A DNA stretch of 64,000 nucleotides from Nepenthes gracilis (taxonomy: Eukaryota > Streptophyta > Magnoliopsida > Caryophyllales > Nepenthaceae). This document shows positions 47,677 through 61,060 of this stretch, piece by piece. The position numbers and the translations under genes were made by a program. Within the stretch, counting starts at the first letter, position 1. The number at the start of each line of letters is the position of its first letter. The stretch lies in assembly GCA_033239525.1 (NCBI GenBank), contig BSYO01000031.1, positions 2,512,467 to 2,576,466 on the forward strand, given 5' to 3'. The notes under the pieces were generated by a model. That model worked only from the letters and a program-made list of their open reading frames with translations. It had not been told where the DNA came from and ran no database searches.

Positions 47677-48697
47677 TGTTGCGTTCTGGTTCCACGGGTC
47701 CGAGAGACGCAAAGGTTGGGGACGTCCCAGCCGGATCTCTCAAAAAGGCTCGTTAATGAGGGGTGTTGGATCCGAGAGGTCCGCTATGGCCGAGAGATGC
47801 AGAGGCGCGTCCGGACCGGTCCGTGGAGTCAGGCAACACAAGTGAATGGTGTGTTGGACACGAGATGAGGATTGAGACCAAATGTTTTACGTGGAAAATC
47901 TCCTCTTGAATGGGGAGGAAAAACCACGAGGCTCAGGGCCTGTAAAGAGCTTCACTAAATGGGTTGGAGATTTTACAGAGTACAGTTGTGAGGGTTAATC
48001 CCTTCCCTATCTCACGTTTTGTGTTTCTCTCCTAAGGAAACTATGCTCACTGGGAGCCTTTTACACTTCTTTGAGAAGTTGAGCGTGGAGAGGAAGAGCG
48101 CCTGATTGGAGCTTTAGGGCTCAGAGTTGTTGAGTCTGGAAAGCTCTCCCTTTGGAAAGGGGGTCTTGCTGTGTATTTATAGTGGAAGCCGAGCCGTTGG
48201 GGAGTAGACACGTGGCGTCCATCTGGCGGTTGAGGAGCTGGTCCACTGGCTTCCTTTAATGCAGCTGACGTGTGGAGAGTGGTATGCGGACGGCGCCGCT
48301 GCAGTCTTTGAGTGTGTCAGGTGTACAGGATCTGGATATCTGCCTTGATTTGACCAGGCGTACCCTGTTGATACGGTGACTGGCAGTAGTTGCAGGCTTT
48401 CTTGGAAACCGACGAAGTAGGCTAGCTGGCATTCTCGGCCATGAACGGGCGGTTCTCGTCTGGTTATAAGTCCCCCTGTAAGCTCGCGGGCTTGTGAGGA
48501 GAGAACAGCTCTTATGGGATCCTCTGGGGAAAAGTCCGAGAGATTCTTCCTGGCCGCTCGGTCAGTTGCGGAACTTCTTGGGCTCTCGGCCCTTGGGCCT
48601 CTTACTTGGGCCGTCTGATCTCCTTCCTTTACGAGAGTGTCTCTGAGCTTCTTTATTTGGGCCGTGCTTATATGGGCCCTCGTACTGGGGCCCAACA
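47677..48697 (-). mobile_element. Intact solo LTR, 1,021 bp, with 5-bp target duplication
   Basis: The segment is bounded by TGTTGCG on the left and CCCAACA on the right, i.e. TG...CA on either strand. AATAT stands directly outside both ends (47,672-47,676 and 48,698-48,702). On the minus strand a U3 of about 515 bp leads to TATAAATA (48,181-48,174). A U5 part near 47.93-47.87 kb matches the LTR at 4,066-4,120 in reverse orientation (TTTTACGTGGAAAATCTCC here). GC content is far above its surroundings. No internal element sequence is present, so it is most simply the product of recombination between the two LTRs of a full element. The 190-codon ORF across its U3 is not a gene. Confidence 0.9.
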
Positions 48698-48703
48698 AAT
48701 ATA

Positions 48704-50316
48704 ATAATCTGTTCTTTTCAAATATATTCATAAGTAAAACATCAACCAAAATCTAATAAAGATAATGTAGAGCTTGTACAAATATTCATGATAATAAAAA
48801 TATCTTTCACTATAAAAACCATAAATAAATCAACTAACAATTTTTCAACATAACATGAAAAATCCAAATATATGTCCAGTAACAAAATAATAATAAACAC
48901 TTTTAATCTTTGTAGTCCAAGATCCTATAAATAATCCAAAAGTCCTCTAAGTTAAAATGTTAAAAAATATAGGAAAATTTTAAATATAAAGCTCAACAAG
49001 TATATACATACATATACAAATCACGTGTCTAAATTAGACGGAATGGTCGTAAAATTAAAATATCATATCAAAATCCAATCTATCAAATAATTTAACATAT
49101 CAAATGTCTAACAATGATTTCATATATAAAATTTATAACTCACAATAATATCAAATTATATGAAATTATCTTATAGCCAATTATCAAATGATTATAAAGG
49201 TTCAAAACATAATATCAGATATTTCTGAAGATTGTAAAAACCCATATATTTTAACCGTCAAAATATTTTAAATATCAAATATAATATAAGTAAAAATCTT
49301 AAAAATTTAAAACATGGTAAGGAATCAATGACCAAAAGATCAATTTTGAAGAAAGGTTATGTGTACTCTCAACAATTTCAAGCTAAATAATTACAATTTA
49401 GATCTGTCGGTAGGGCCGTCTATGAATACACTCTATAGATAGGGTCAAACACCATTTTTTTTGTTAAGTAGGTACAATAATCAAATGTGCTTGATAAATT
49501 AGGGCATCCAAAATGATTATTTTTGTTTAATTCCTTATGATAGTTTTAAACAAAATATCAAATATTGGATTCTATCAAAAATTATAAATCTTTTTCTCTA
49601 TGTAGAAAAAGCACAAATTAAAATTTTTTATTTTATAAAAAATACAAGCTCGTATCAAAATGAAATAGAGTTCAAACTGAAAACTTACATGGACTATCAC
49701 ATATAAGGCTAAATGTATAAATTTTATGGCTTGTTTTTCACAAATATTTTCATATATAACATATTATTTTAAGATGTTTACTTAATTGGTGAAAAAACTG
49801 ACAAACCCATTAACTATTCAGAAAAGTCCAATAAAATCTTAAAATAAATGATAAAAATTATATGCATACAATATTATATAAAGTATGAACGTTAAAGATG
49901 GCACATATGTATAGTAAAATCAAATAAAAATAAAATTAAAGAATTATGAAATAGGTTAAGGAACGGGATTAGAAATATTTATATTCTACTTTTGATCTAA
50001 CTAATTTGCTACAAAATAGTTCCAAAATATTCTTTCATTTCTTTTTTTTCCTATTCTTCTTTTTTTCTTCTTTTTCTCTCTCTTCTCTTTCCTTTACTAC
50101 CTAAAATGGCTGGCATTGACACAAATGAGCCTATATACCACAATCAATAGACAAGCACCTGGCAAGTATGCATCAAATGCCACTTTATTACATAGGTGTG
50201 CACGAGTGCTACATCAAACATGCATCAAATGTCAAAATTCTACCTCATTCACACATGATCGCTAATATAGATGCACCTCAGGCTTCACTATACTACCTAA
50301 CTAGCTTATGAGTTGT
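48704..50316 (-). repeat. LTR-like unit, minus orientation
   Basis: AT-rich sequence sharing blocks with 40.1-41.1 kb leads right to a pyrimidine-rich leader on the plus strand (CTTCTTTTTCTCTCTCTTCT near 50,068) and a U3-like block (50,100-50,310). A boundary-like TGTCACGTCCTCTTACCC starts at 50,316. The solo LTR at 47.7-48.7 kb appears to have inserted into the AT-rich part. Confidence 0.45.
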
Positions 50317-53300
50317 CACGTCCTCTTACCCATCTCGAAATATTAACAAGATTATTCTATCATAAATTAATATTTCCAATTAACGTTGGGCGTGAATTAC
50401 AAATTGATATTCCAAATGGCCCAAACAAAATAAATAATCAAGCCATATGACCCAAAATATACCACACCCGAAAGTAATTTTGAATACCGATTATACCATG
50501 ATATCAAATTGTACGTAAGGAGATATCTCTAAATAAAATCAGAGTAAATAAAAACTATAATTATCTGCTTCTGGACAAGCCACATCCCACTGTATTGCTG
50601 ACCATAAATGCCACAATGACTAAATTAATACAAAATTGTTCATCCAAAGTAAATATAAATATTCTAAAACTATCGTTTGAGACAATTACAACATCTAAAT
50701 TATCCAGATTCCCAATTCTAGATGTACAGCTCTTCCATTAATCCTACCGTCCTACAAGTGCTCGAACCCACTAATCTAAAAAGTGTTAGTAAAAATAAAA
50801 TTAATAGTCAGCCAATACTCAGTAAGCCATATAAATTTTTATAATCAAATATATAATTTACCTTAAAATATATTGAAAGGGATAAGATCAAAATTTAGAT
50901 ATAAAATCATAAAATTTCCATAACATTTATACAAAATTCTAAATTGATAACTTAGTTTCTTATTCTAACAAATGTATTATGAAAATATGCTCAAATTATT
51001 CTACTTTTTATGAACTAAGGGCTAGTAGAGTCTCACTGATAAAGGAACAAACAATTGAAACTTGACTATATTTTTTTTCACACAGCCAAAAACTTTCTAG
51101 TACTATTTAACACCCATATATTGATTGTCATACATATAATCATATGGATGAAATTAAATGTCACATTCACTAGCGGATGATAAGTTTAAACCATGATTGC
51201 TACTATAATATACTAAGTTATATCATAATATACCACTATTAATTTCTTATAACGGTTTGATATATAAACAGATAAAAACTTTACATGATTACATATAATT
51301 CTTATATTTTTTTCTTTTTGAATAAAATTTTTTTAATTCTTTCACAAATTATTGAGTGTTTCTTTAAATTTTTTTAATTTCTTATCACGCAATGTATAAA
51401 ATTTGTAGAAAAAACTTAATTGTGACATTTTAAAGCATGTAAGAATGGTATTAGAAAAATTTAGACATGCAATGGTTGAATTTTTTTTTTATAGAAAATA
51501 CAGGAACCATGGGTAGTTGGTAAAATTTCAACACTTCTCTTGCATTCTAAAACATGCAAGGGCAAATTGATGAGTTTTCATAACATGTAAGGCACATACT
51601 TTGTGATTTTAAATATGCAGAAATATTAAATACGAATTTTAAAACACACAAGAGCTATTAAATATGATTTCAGCATATGCATAAGTTGTACTATAGAAAA
51701 TCAGCTGAGCAATACAATGTATATCGGTTTAGACATAGATTTCATAAATATTATAAAAAATAATAGAATAATACATGATATAAAAATTTAATAAATGCAA
51801 CAAATAACAAAACTCAACCCAATCGTAGCATTCCATATATGCACATGACCAAACTCAATACAACCCACATAGGAACTCATCGGATATTAATTTGGATAAT
51901 ATAAAAATGACCTACTATCCATATATAAAAAAAAAGGATGTCCAATAAAATAATGACTTATCTACATAACATCAATATATCTTATTTCTCAATATAAAAA
52001 CCATGGCCCACAACCGGCCAACTACAAATGCACTCTCAAGATTGAAAGCCTAACAAGCATATATATATATCATACTCGCCAGGAAGACGATACCGCACAG
52101 ATTGAGTCTAAACTTCTGCAATCATATCTACGCCACCAATTTGAAAAGATAAAATATGAAAATATGAATCTAAAATTTAACAAATATCATCATATATAAA
52201 ACGGTGCATATAAATCAAAGGAGGGGATAACACATTACAATTGCGTAAAACAAAACACAAAGTTCGTAAAATATCTGAAAATTGAGGAATAATCTCGTAC
52301 TAAATTATCATCCATATCAAATCGTCCCTTCAAGATATAACTATAACAAATTATGGTTCGGTTAAATCTTAGAGATAATATCATATGGTATCAAACCATA
52401 TCGTGATTCAAGCTTACAATGTATGAACTGTAACCATCACCACATCCGCATGGGACATATACCATCGTCCAAATCTAAATCTCATCTGAGAAAATCAAAG
52501 AAAAATTGGAACCAAAACATATAATCAAAACATGTTCTGGGCTTAACACATATCCATATGTATGAAATATTCCTATCGCTCAACCGTGAGTCAATCCACG
52601 TATCTCAAATCATATACCAATGCATATACATATAGAAATATAAAATATATACGAAATCGGAGAACCAAAGATTTAAAAGACCAATTTGAGAAAGGGTCAT
52701 ATATACTCCCAATAACTTTAAGTCATATCAACTGTAATTTAGACTAGCAGTTGCTCATTATGTTTTACCACCTACAGTTTTGGGTATAATATCAAGTTTA
52801 GTTATATATTATGACGTTTGAATATATTAATTTTTATTAATTTCTTACGATAATTCTCATTAAAACATATGGGGTAGGTCAACTATATCATACTTTCCTT
52901 CCTACCAATAGAAGGGAGATCACATATATCACATACATCCCATCGGGACTATAGTCTCTCCGTCGGAAGAAGCGCCACATATATCATATATTTCAAATCA
53001 CAAATCAAACCATAGGGTCTTAGACCGTTGCAGTCTCACAAAGTAGAGCCCTCATCACCCGACGGCATGCATGGGTATTGATATAAGGTTTGATTCATAT
53101 ATATATATATCATCCAGGTTCTCAAAAATAACAAAACCCTCCAAATCACAAAGCCCAAACCAAAATTTTTCAAATTAACCGATAAATCATACATGCATAT
53201 ACATAATAAATAAATTTAATGTATAAAAATAATATATATATTAGTAATATCTTCAAATAGTAGTCAAAATATATCACACATGAAATCAAACAAAGGATAG

Positions 53301-54300
53301 AGTTAGAGGATACTTGTCTAAACCATACACTAAAGAGGTTTAACAAAAGAATGCTTCAAGGTACCTGAATCGCGCGTTCTCTCTTCTCTACTGTGCACCC
53401 TTTCTCTCTCTTCTCACATGGCCTCTTTCTCCTGCAGCTCTGTGCCACCTCACCCACGAGCCGCCACTACCTCTACCTCCTCTCTCGACATCTGCCCCTT
53501 TCCAGTGCGCTTTCTCACCTCACCGTGCACCGCTGCTGCTTTTGTCTCCTCTCACAGCTATCGTCCCTTCCCGAGGCGTTGCCACCTCTCTCCTCTCCTC
53601 AGCGACCTTCTTCCTTCCCTCCTCTTCTTCTTCTTCTTCTTCTTCTTCTTCTTCTTCTTCTTCCCTCCTCTCTTTCCTCTTCTTCTTCTTCCTTCCTCTC
53701 CTCCCTAGCACCAACCCTCTTCTCTCTCCTTTTTTTTTTCTTTCCTTCTCCTGCCTTCTACTTCCAATCCCCCTTTTAATTTTTTTCTCCTTTTCCTTTC
53801 CAGTCGTGGATTTCTACCCACAGTTTTCCTTTTCCTCTTTTTGTTTTATAACATATTCAATGGGTGCCTCTGAGGCGCGCTTTGAGCGCCACACCACAAA
53901 TCCAATTTTTTCTTTAAAATTTTACAATATTTAATTATTTTTTGTTATATCCAAATTATCAATAATAATAAATATGTCCAAATTAAATCAAATGGAAATC
54001 TGGGTATTCCACGAGCGTCGCATCTGGCACACGTCAGATGCGAGCATACTGTCACAATGTACTTGAGCGTCCATCGAGCGTACATCAAGTGTAAGCAATT
54101 TACCAAATGCGCTCGATCCCCGATCAAGTATCTATCAGACACAACATATCTGTGCTGAACACACATGTGCATGCATTGGATACTAGTCAAGCGTCCTTTA
54201 ATTCGATATGACCCAACTTAAAATTAACTTTGACCCAATTTTCTTCTTTTAACCACAACTTTACTTATATTAATTAATCATAATAGAAATTAGAATTTTC
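50317..54300 (-). repeat. LTR-like unit, minus orientation, with pyrimidine-rich leader
   Basis: From right to left: a U3-like block with GCGC-type motifs (about 54,190-53,860), a long pyrimidine-rich leader (53,390-53,800), then 3 kb of AT-rich sequence to the boundary near 50,317. The 53,393-53,779 ORF and its overlaps are low-complexity. Their Leu/Ser-rich products are not credible proteins. Confidence 0.4.
53622..53662. repeat. (CTT)n microsatellite
   Basis: About 13 CTT units inside the pyrimidine-rich leader; read as coding it yields only Ser, Leu, Phe or Glu runs. Confidence 0.93.
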
Positions 54301-54965
54301 TTCCAAAGTATAGATATGGATTTCATACAATATTATAAAAAACGAGAGAATAATACATATGTGTAATGAACAAACATTATATGTATGAAAATACAACAGG
54401 CATAAGTATTTAAAATAATAAATACTCAATAAAGTAAAAAAAAATTAATAACAAATGAAAGAGGCTTGAAATGAACTTATCTTGATTTTAAATTTACTAA
54501 AATTTTACTTGGATTTACTTCAACCAGTCTACTCTATCCTTTTTTCTCTCTTTCTCTCTTTTTTGTCAAAATTAGATAAAAAATGAGTGAAAATCAGCCA
54601 AACATAACTTATATAATAGACTAGCGCACGTGTGCTCGTCAGGCGTGTATCGGACATCGCAACTAAACACTGTGGCGCATGAGCATCGTAGCAAGCGCAC
54701 GTTAAGCGTTAGCATTCTACCATAGTGCGGTCAAGTGTTCATCGGACGCGCATCGAGCATGAACAATCTACGAAACACACTTGAGCCGCAGTTACGCATT
54801 TCTCAGGTGTAACCTCTTGTCTAGAACATGCATGTGCATGTGTTGGGTGCCGGTCAAACATCATTCAGCTCGATAAGACCTGATCCAAAATTAACTTTAA
54901 CCTAATTTTCTTCCTTTAATCCAACTTTACTTATCTTAATTACTCATAATCAAAATTTGAAATTG
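54301..54965 (-). repeat. LTR-like unit fragment, minus orientation
   Basis: 54,815-54,965 matches 54,160-54,300 closely (AAAATTAACTTTRACC, CCAATTTTCTTC or CTAATTTTCTTC, and ACTTTACTTATMTTAATTA). It is followed leftwards by a GAGCGC-type block and a pyrimidine leader near 54,540-54,570. Confidence 0.5.
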
Positions 54966-55445
54966 AAAACTCATTCTTTACGGTTTGACATACAAAGCTT
55001 TCATAATGCATAGGTTTTGGAAGGAAAGATCGGTTAATTTTTAGTATATTTTATGAGTTTTTAATTTATATTGTGTAAGAAACTGTCTCTACATATCGAG
55101 ACTGTGATCATTAAATTATACGATGGTAAATTTATTTACTAGTAATAATTTTATTTTCTTAAAAATTGATTTTATTTTCTTAGAAGATGATGATAGTAAT
55201 AATTTCAATTAGTTTTGGTATTCTACTTCTTTCGACGTGAAATGAGATCATATTTTTCTTCCCTGAACCATTAGATTAAAAAATTTAATTCTAAAATTTA
55301 AATATGAAATAATACTATATAAATATTTTCTTTTCTTTTTTAAAATATTAAATTTAATATTTAATAAATATTAATATTATAAAAAATTGAAATATTTTTT
55401 ATTTTTAAATATTATTTATTAGTCTTTGATCTATTAATTTTATTG

Positions 55446-56590
55446 GAAGAAGTAAAACCCCACCAACCCATAAATTTGAAAAATTAAACGCATTATGTTA
55501 ATAATTTTAAATTTTTATATTATAGTTAATTAATAATTAAGATAATATATGGTAATTATATAAATATTATTAATTAATTTATAATTTATAATAAAATAAT
55601 ATTCGCAATATTTATATATCTTTTTGGCATGGTTAGCTGTCGCCGAAAGGGCAAAAGGTGATACCAGTTGGCATCTTTCTGGTATGAATTTAATTGATTT
55701 TATTGGTAACGAATTAATAATTCAGCCGTAAAAATGTTTAATGTATTTTTTATATATTTAAAAAATTTTGGTCAGAAAAAAAAAATTAACAAAATTTAGG
55801 GGAAATATTGTCATATTTTTAATTATTTTTTATATATTATTATTTTTTATTTTCAATTTTTAATGCAAATCACATAGTGGATAAAAATTTCATGCTAAAT
55901 TTACAATATTATAAAAATCTATGGAAATATTAGCATGGTGCTAAAAAGCCAATAATGTAACTAATTAATTAAATACCAATTTTTAAGTGATGGGTAATGA
56001 ATACCCAAGGACCAATTAAGAGGCTCGTTTTTATGGAACGGATACAAGTTTGAAGAAGAAGAAGTAAATAATCCGAGAACCCATTGACTTTGGGCAATTA
56101 AACATGGTGTTAATAATTTTAAATTTTTATATTATAGTTAATTAATAATTAACCTAATATATGGTAATCCCATAAATATTATTAATTAATTTATAATTTA
56201 TAATAAAATAATATTCGCAATATTTATATATCTTTTTGGCATGGTTAGCTGTCGCCGAAAGGGCAAAAGGTGATACCAGTTGGCATCTTTCTGGTATGAA
56301 TTTAATTGATTTTATTGGTAACGAATTAATAATTCAGCCGTAAAATGTTTAATGTATTTTTTATATATTTAAAAAATTTTGGTCAGAAAAATTAACAAAA
56401 TTTAGGGAAATATTGTGGATTTTTAATTATTTTTTATATATTATTATTTTTTATTTTCAATTTTTAATGCAAATCACATAGTGGATAAAATTTCATGCTT
56501 TTACTTTTGCATAAAATCTAAGGAAATAGTAGAGTTTTGCCCCAAAGTAATAACGTAACATTTAATTAAATACCAATTTTTAATTTCATA
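55446..56590 (+). repeat. Recent tandem duplication, two units of about 0.5-0.6 kb
   Basis: Copy 1 (about 55,446-56,055) and copy 2 (about 56,056-56,590) are nearly identical over about 450 bp. Both contain GTTAGCTGTCGCCGAAAGGG, AAAGGTGATACCAGTTGGCA and GTAACGAATTAATAATTCAG. The offset is 612 bp at the left of the repeat. Differences are a few small indels and substitutions. No ORF was recognised. Confidence 0.93.
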
Positions 56591-56599
56591 ATGTACCTC

Positions 56600-57860
56600 C
56601 ATTCTTTGTACTCACCCATGAAAACATCCAGTTTGAAAATTTTCCTGGAGTCCAATATAGTCCGAGAGACCAGTTTTCCTTTGGGCACCAAAAACATGGG
56701 TTTTAGGCCGAAAACGCTGATTTGCTCGTTCTCTCTCTTTCCTAGCACTTGCTCGATTTTTTTGATCTTGCTTTATTTTCACAACCTCTGCAACATACCA
56801 TAACCACAATTCGAGGACGCAACATTAAGTTTTTAATATCTCATGATGATTAAAATGTAGTAAATTTAGTAATTTATGTAAACTATAAAATTAAAGATGC
56901 AATTTTTATATTAGTTATATAAATCTATTTTTTTAATAATTTTATCTAATTTAATATAATAAAACATAGGTTTAAATTATTGATATTAAATAACTCCAAA
57001 GTATTCTCAATAATGTTATAAATGAAATGAATGAAAATAAACTTTGAAATAAAACTTAGAAACCAAAACCCAAAAAAATAGTCATATTAAAAGTAAATTC
57101 TTTAAAATTAAAATTAAAAAATATATTTTTTAAAAAAACACTTTATATTTTATAAATGTTATTCCACATTTGTTAAATTTAATGGATATAACTTTAATTT
57201 AAAAAATACGATTAATTAATTTAATTGGGCATATATCATTTGTTGGTAGAAATGGGACCTTTGAGAAATGCTTGATGAGCTAATGAAATCAGCACTTCTA
57301 TTATTGCTTCATTATTTATCATGGAAAATGAGAAATAATTATGTTGTGGTTTTTATGTAAAAAAATTATTAAAAAATTAATTTAAGATAGATAAATAAGT
57401 CATAGTTATCAAAATATAAGTTTTAGTAGAGTTAATAAATAGATTTTAAATTGGTCAGTAAAAAATAAAAAATATTACTTATATATTTAATTATACGTTT
57501 AATTATATCAAAATTATTAAAAATTCTTATGGATTATATCATATTTTAATTTTTTTTAATCTCTATTCTCTTTCTTCACACCAAAATTATAATTTTTTTA
57601 AGCCGAATTAGTTTGACCGGTTTGGAAAAATCGTTATCAGATCATTTGATCAATTAACCAATTCGGTTACATTGGTTAACTGATTTTAAAGATCATGATA
57701 TTTTGATTTAAATTACAAACATATAATAATCAAAATCTAAAATTATAAAACACCCAAATAATATTTTAGCATATAAGTTTAACCTCAATTAATAATTTAG
57801 AAATAAATTGCAAATGATACAATTGTCATTCAATTGTGACTAATTATACATATTCATATA
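56600..57860. other. Intergenic DNA, no gene recognised
   Basis: A GC-richer piece at 56,590-56,800 has overlapping ORFs on both strands. The minus-strand one has LKPMFLVPKGKLVSRTILDS, with no family recognised. The rest is AT-rich. Confidence 0.45.
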
Positions 57861-57870
57861 TTTATATATA

Positions 57871-60800
57871 CTAATGATGCGTCATGGATCTGAGTTTTGG
57901 AAAGATTCAAGTTCAACTGCTACTTTGGGTTCTATCATCGTCATGTGCGCTTGAGATCTTACACACCACAACAGATGACGAGAAGTCAGAAAAAAACGGA
58001 TAGGACTTACTTTCCGATTTATTTTTCGATATTCAAGTCAATAAATTACCTTCCAAAAAAAAAATTTAAAAAATAAAGTATGTTGAAATGAATGTAAGGA
58101 GAGGGATTTGAGAATAAGAATCGGATGTACACTCGTTGAGAGTAGCTTTTAGTCATGGAGTACTCGTTGAGAGCGGCCTTTCTATTTATAGAGTTCGTTG
58201 AGAACTAGCAACGGAAGACAGCGTAAAGTGATCAGACACTTGAAAGTTGAAAAGCTTATACAAGTTTGAATATGACAGAGAATATGTCTATGGAGTGAAT
58301 CTCCAGGACCTTTGCTACATTCCTTAGGTGACGAGACAAGATGTCCGTCTTCTAAGATGATCATTTTCCTTTCTCGTGTGGATATAAGCGTCATTTTGGG
58401 CTACAACGGTCGGGAATGAGGATTTTTCATTCCACAGAAATGTCGTGCTGCAATGAATACTGAGGTTGCTATTGCGAGCTATGCACTGATTTATGGGTTT
58501 TCTTCCGAGATGCGTTTTGATTTTGGAGGATTTCTATTACAAAGGGGATTGCCATCTCGGCCCACGCTATGTGGTGCGGCGCCGGCCAACTACTACCTCT
58601 TGTCGGTCAAGTGACTCAAGAGGCTCCCTCTTGCACCAGAGGTCTCTACTCATCTTTGGAGTTTTAGGAGTTTCTTCTTTCTGGACTCTCATTTTGGGTC
58701 CCACGGCTCAACCACCTTTCAAGCCTTGAATGGTTTCAAGTATTGGAGGTCACTGGGATGCTAGAGTTGCCCAGCCTGGGGGCCTTCTTGGTTGACTTCT
58801 TTTTTCTCTGACCTCCCCACCTGGAGGCCGGTGTGTGAGTTGAGGTGGAATGAGTCCCCTACTTTTGCTTGCCTTTGCGCTTATAGAGCACTTGGAAGTA
58901 TTTGTGACATCTTGTTCATTTGCTCCACCATCGTTAAGATGATTAGAGCAGACCATTCTCCTATCCAACTACCAACAATGTGGTCGTTGTCGGGGGAGGT
59001 GACTTTCTTTGTAGGAACGTTGACTTGTACTTTTGTGTTCACCATGTTTGTCAAATGATGTCGATACTGATGAGATAGTAGATTGGCCTTTCGTCAACGT
59101 TCTCACATACGGCGCCAATAATGCATCCTGAATCCAAAAGTTTTGAATGGATCAACTAATACACTTGTGATTATATATATATATTATATATAAATATTTT
59201 TTACATATAAAACAATTTAAAATTCAAAGGAATTGATAAATGGTTACAATAAAATCAAAACAAAATACAAAGTAAAATTTTTAAATATTGAACCCAAAAT
59301 CAATCATAACAAATTGATCATCCATATCAGATTTGATTTTATGAGATATAACTATAAAAAATTATGATTCGGTTAAATCTTAATAAAACTAAAATATGGT
59401 ATCAAATTTTATCATTATTCCTCATTTTGCAATGTAATAGAGGCTGTAAAATCACCATATCCATATGATATAATTGGATGGTCAAATCTTTCTCATATGA
59501 ATATTTGGAAAAATTGGAACTTATAATCAAAATTTATTATCCAAAATATTCATATATGTTCATTTTGAGCTAGAAGGAGGATTTTTCCTTCCATGATAAT
59601 TATTATTATCTATTATTATTTCCTTCCGGGATATATTTTGATTTTGGAGGATTTTATTACATTGCCATTTTGTCAAGCAAACTGCTACCTCTTGTCAGTC
59701 AAGTGACTCAAGGGCTCCCTCTTGCACCCCGATGTCTCTACTCATCTGGAGTTTTAGGAGTTTCTTCTTCTGGACTCTCATATTGTGACCTTTCAAGAAG
59801 TTTTGTTGGAGGTCACTTTTGAGTTGCCCGACCACACCTTCTTCTTTTCTTTTTTTTGACCTCCCCACACGATCATTTGATGTGGAATTCCCCTACTTTT
59901 GTTAATTTAAAATTTATTTGCTCCACCATCGTTAAGATGATTAATAATTCTGACCATTTGAGTTAGTAGATGACTTCTATTTTCTTTTGTAGAAGCATTG
60001 TACTTTTGTGTTCACGAGGGAAATGAATTTTAGTAGATTTCCTTTCATTATTATTTCATACAAATGAAAATCTCCATTGTTTATGAATGAATCAACTAAT
60101 ACACTTGTGATTATATATATGTATATTTATATTTATTTATTTATTTATTATTTATATCTTGTCAATTTAAGTTCCAAAATTCAAAAATAAGGTAAAATTT
60201 TAATATATTAAAAAATCAATAAACAATTTGATCACTTAATTTTAGATTTGATTTTACTCTTGATTTTTATTTTTAAAGACTAATAAAAGTAAAAATTATT
60301 ATGAATTATTTTATAATTATACCTCATTTAGCAATAGGTATACTAGTCAATTCATATTATTTAATTGGATGGTCACTTTTTCTTATGAATGTTTGGAATG
60401 CCATTATGTTATTATCCAATTATAAATGTTTCATTCTTTCTTATGATATAAATTTATCTATTATTATTATATTTTGAATTTTATACATGTTTTGTCAAGT
60501 TCGACTAGGATTTGAGTATTGTGAGAAGTTTTGGAGCAATTTTGCATTAACCTTCTTCTTTGCTTTTGGATCGATCATTTGGTGTTAATTTGAAATTTAT
60601 TCAGAGAGTAATAATGGTGACCATTTGAGTTAGTAGATCTTCTATTTTCAAGCATCACAAGGCAAATGAATTTTTTGAATTCCTTTCATTATTATTTCAT
60701 ACAAATGAAATCTCCATTGTTATTGAACAGTCTAATTTTGATACTTTTTGATTGAAATTCACAGAATTTGTTTAATTCTTTGTTAATTCCAAATTCAAAA

Positions 60801-61060
60801 TAAGGTAATAAGTAAAGTATATAAGATTTATATTTAATTTCATGTTCGTTTGATTCGATTTTTATTATTATTTTTTTTGCTATGCATTGTTTAACTGACA
60901 AGTGAGCCACCACTGGGATATTACACTGTTATTTGGTCAGTGTTTTAAAGAAGTTCGAATGCCATCATGTGCATGGCCAATTATAAATGTTTCATTCTTT
61001 CATGATATAAATTTACTTCTTTATATCATAAAATATATAATGTAGGTATGTTTATATTTG
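57871..61060 (+). repeat. Series of progressively decayed direct copies
   Basis: A GC-richer copy (about 57,871-59,160) is followed by a shortened, AT-enriched copy (about 59,160-60,110), a third (about 60,110-60,830) and a short fourth (to about 61,060). Anchors: GGAGTTTTAGGAGTTTCTTC at 58,658 and 59,748; TTTGCTCCACCATCGTTAAG at 58,919 and 59,918; AACTAATACACTTGTGATTA at 59,155 and 60,093. The third and fourth share CCAATTATAAATGTTTCATT at 60,417 and 60,979. ORFs in the first copy (58,493-58,729; 58,792-59,058) show no known domain and are not kept in later copies. Confidence 0.8.

Noticed and set aside
48177..48749. 190-codon minus-strand ORF
   Set aside because: It lies across the U3 of the solo LTR and runs past its boundary; no domain. 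GC-rich U3 sequence gives open frames by chance.
53393..53934. Several Ser/Leu/Phe-rich ORFs of 96-130 codons
   Set aside because: They are translations of a pyrimidine-rich leader and a (CTT)n microsatellite.
58493..59058. Two ORFs of 78 and 88 codons in the first copy of the decaying array
   Set aside because: No known domain, and the frames are destroyed in the following copies.
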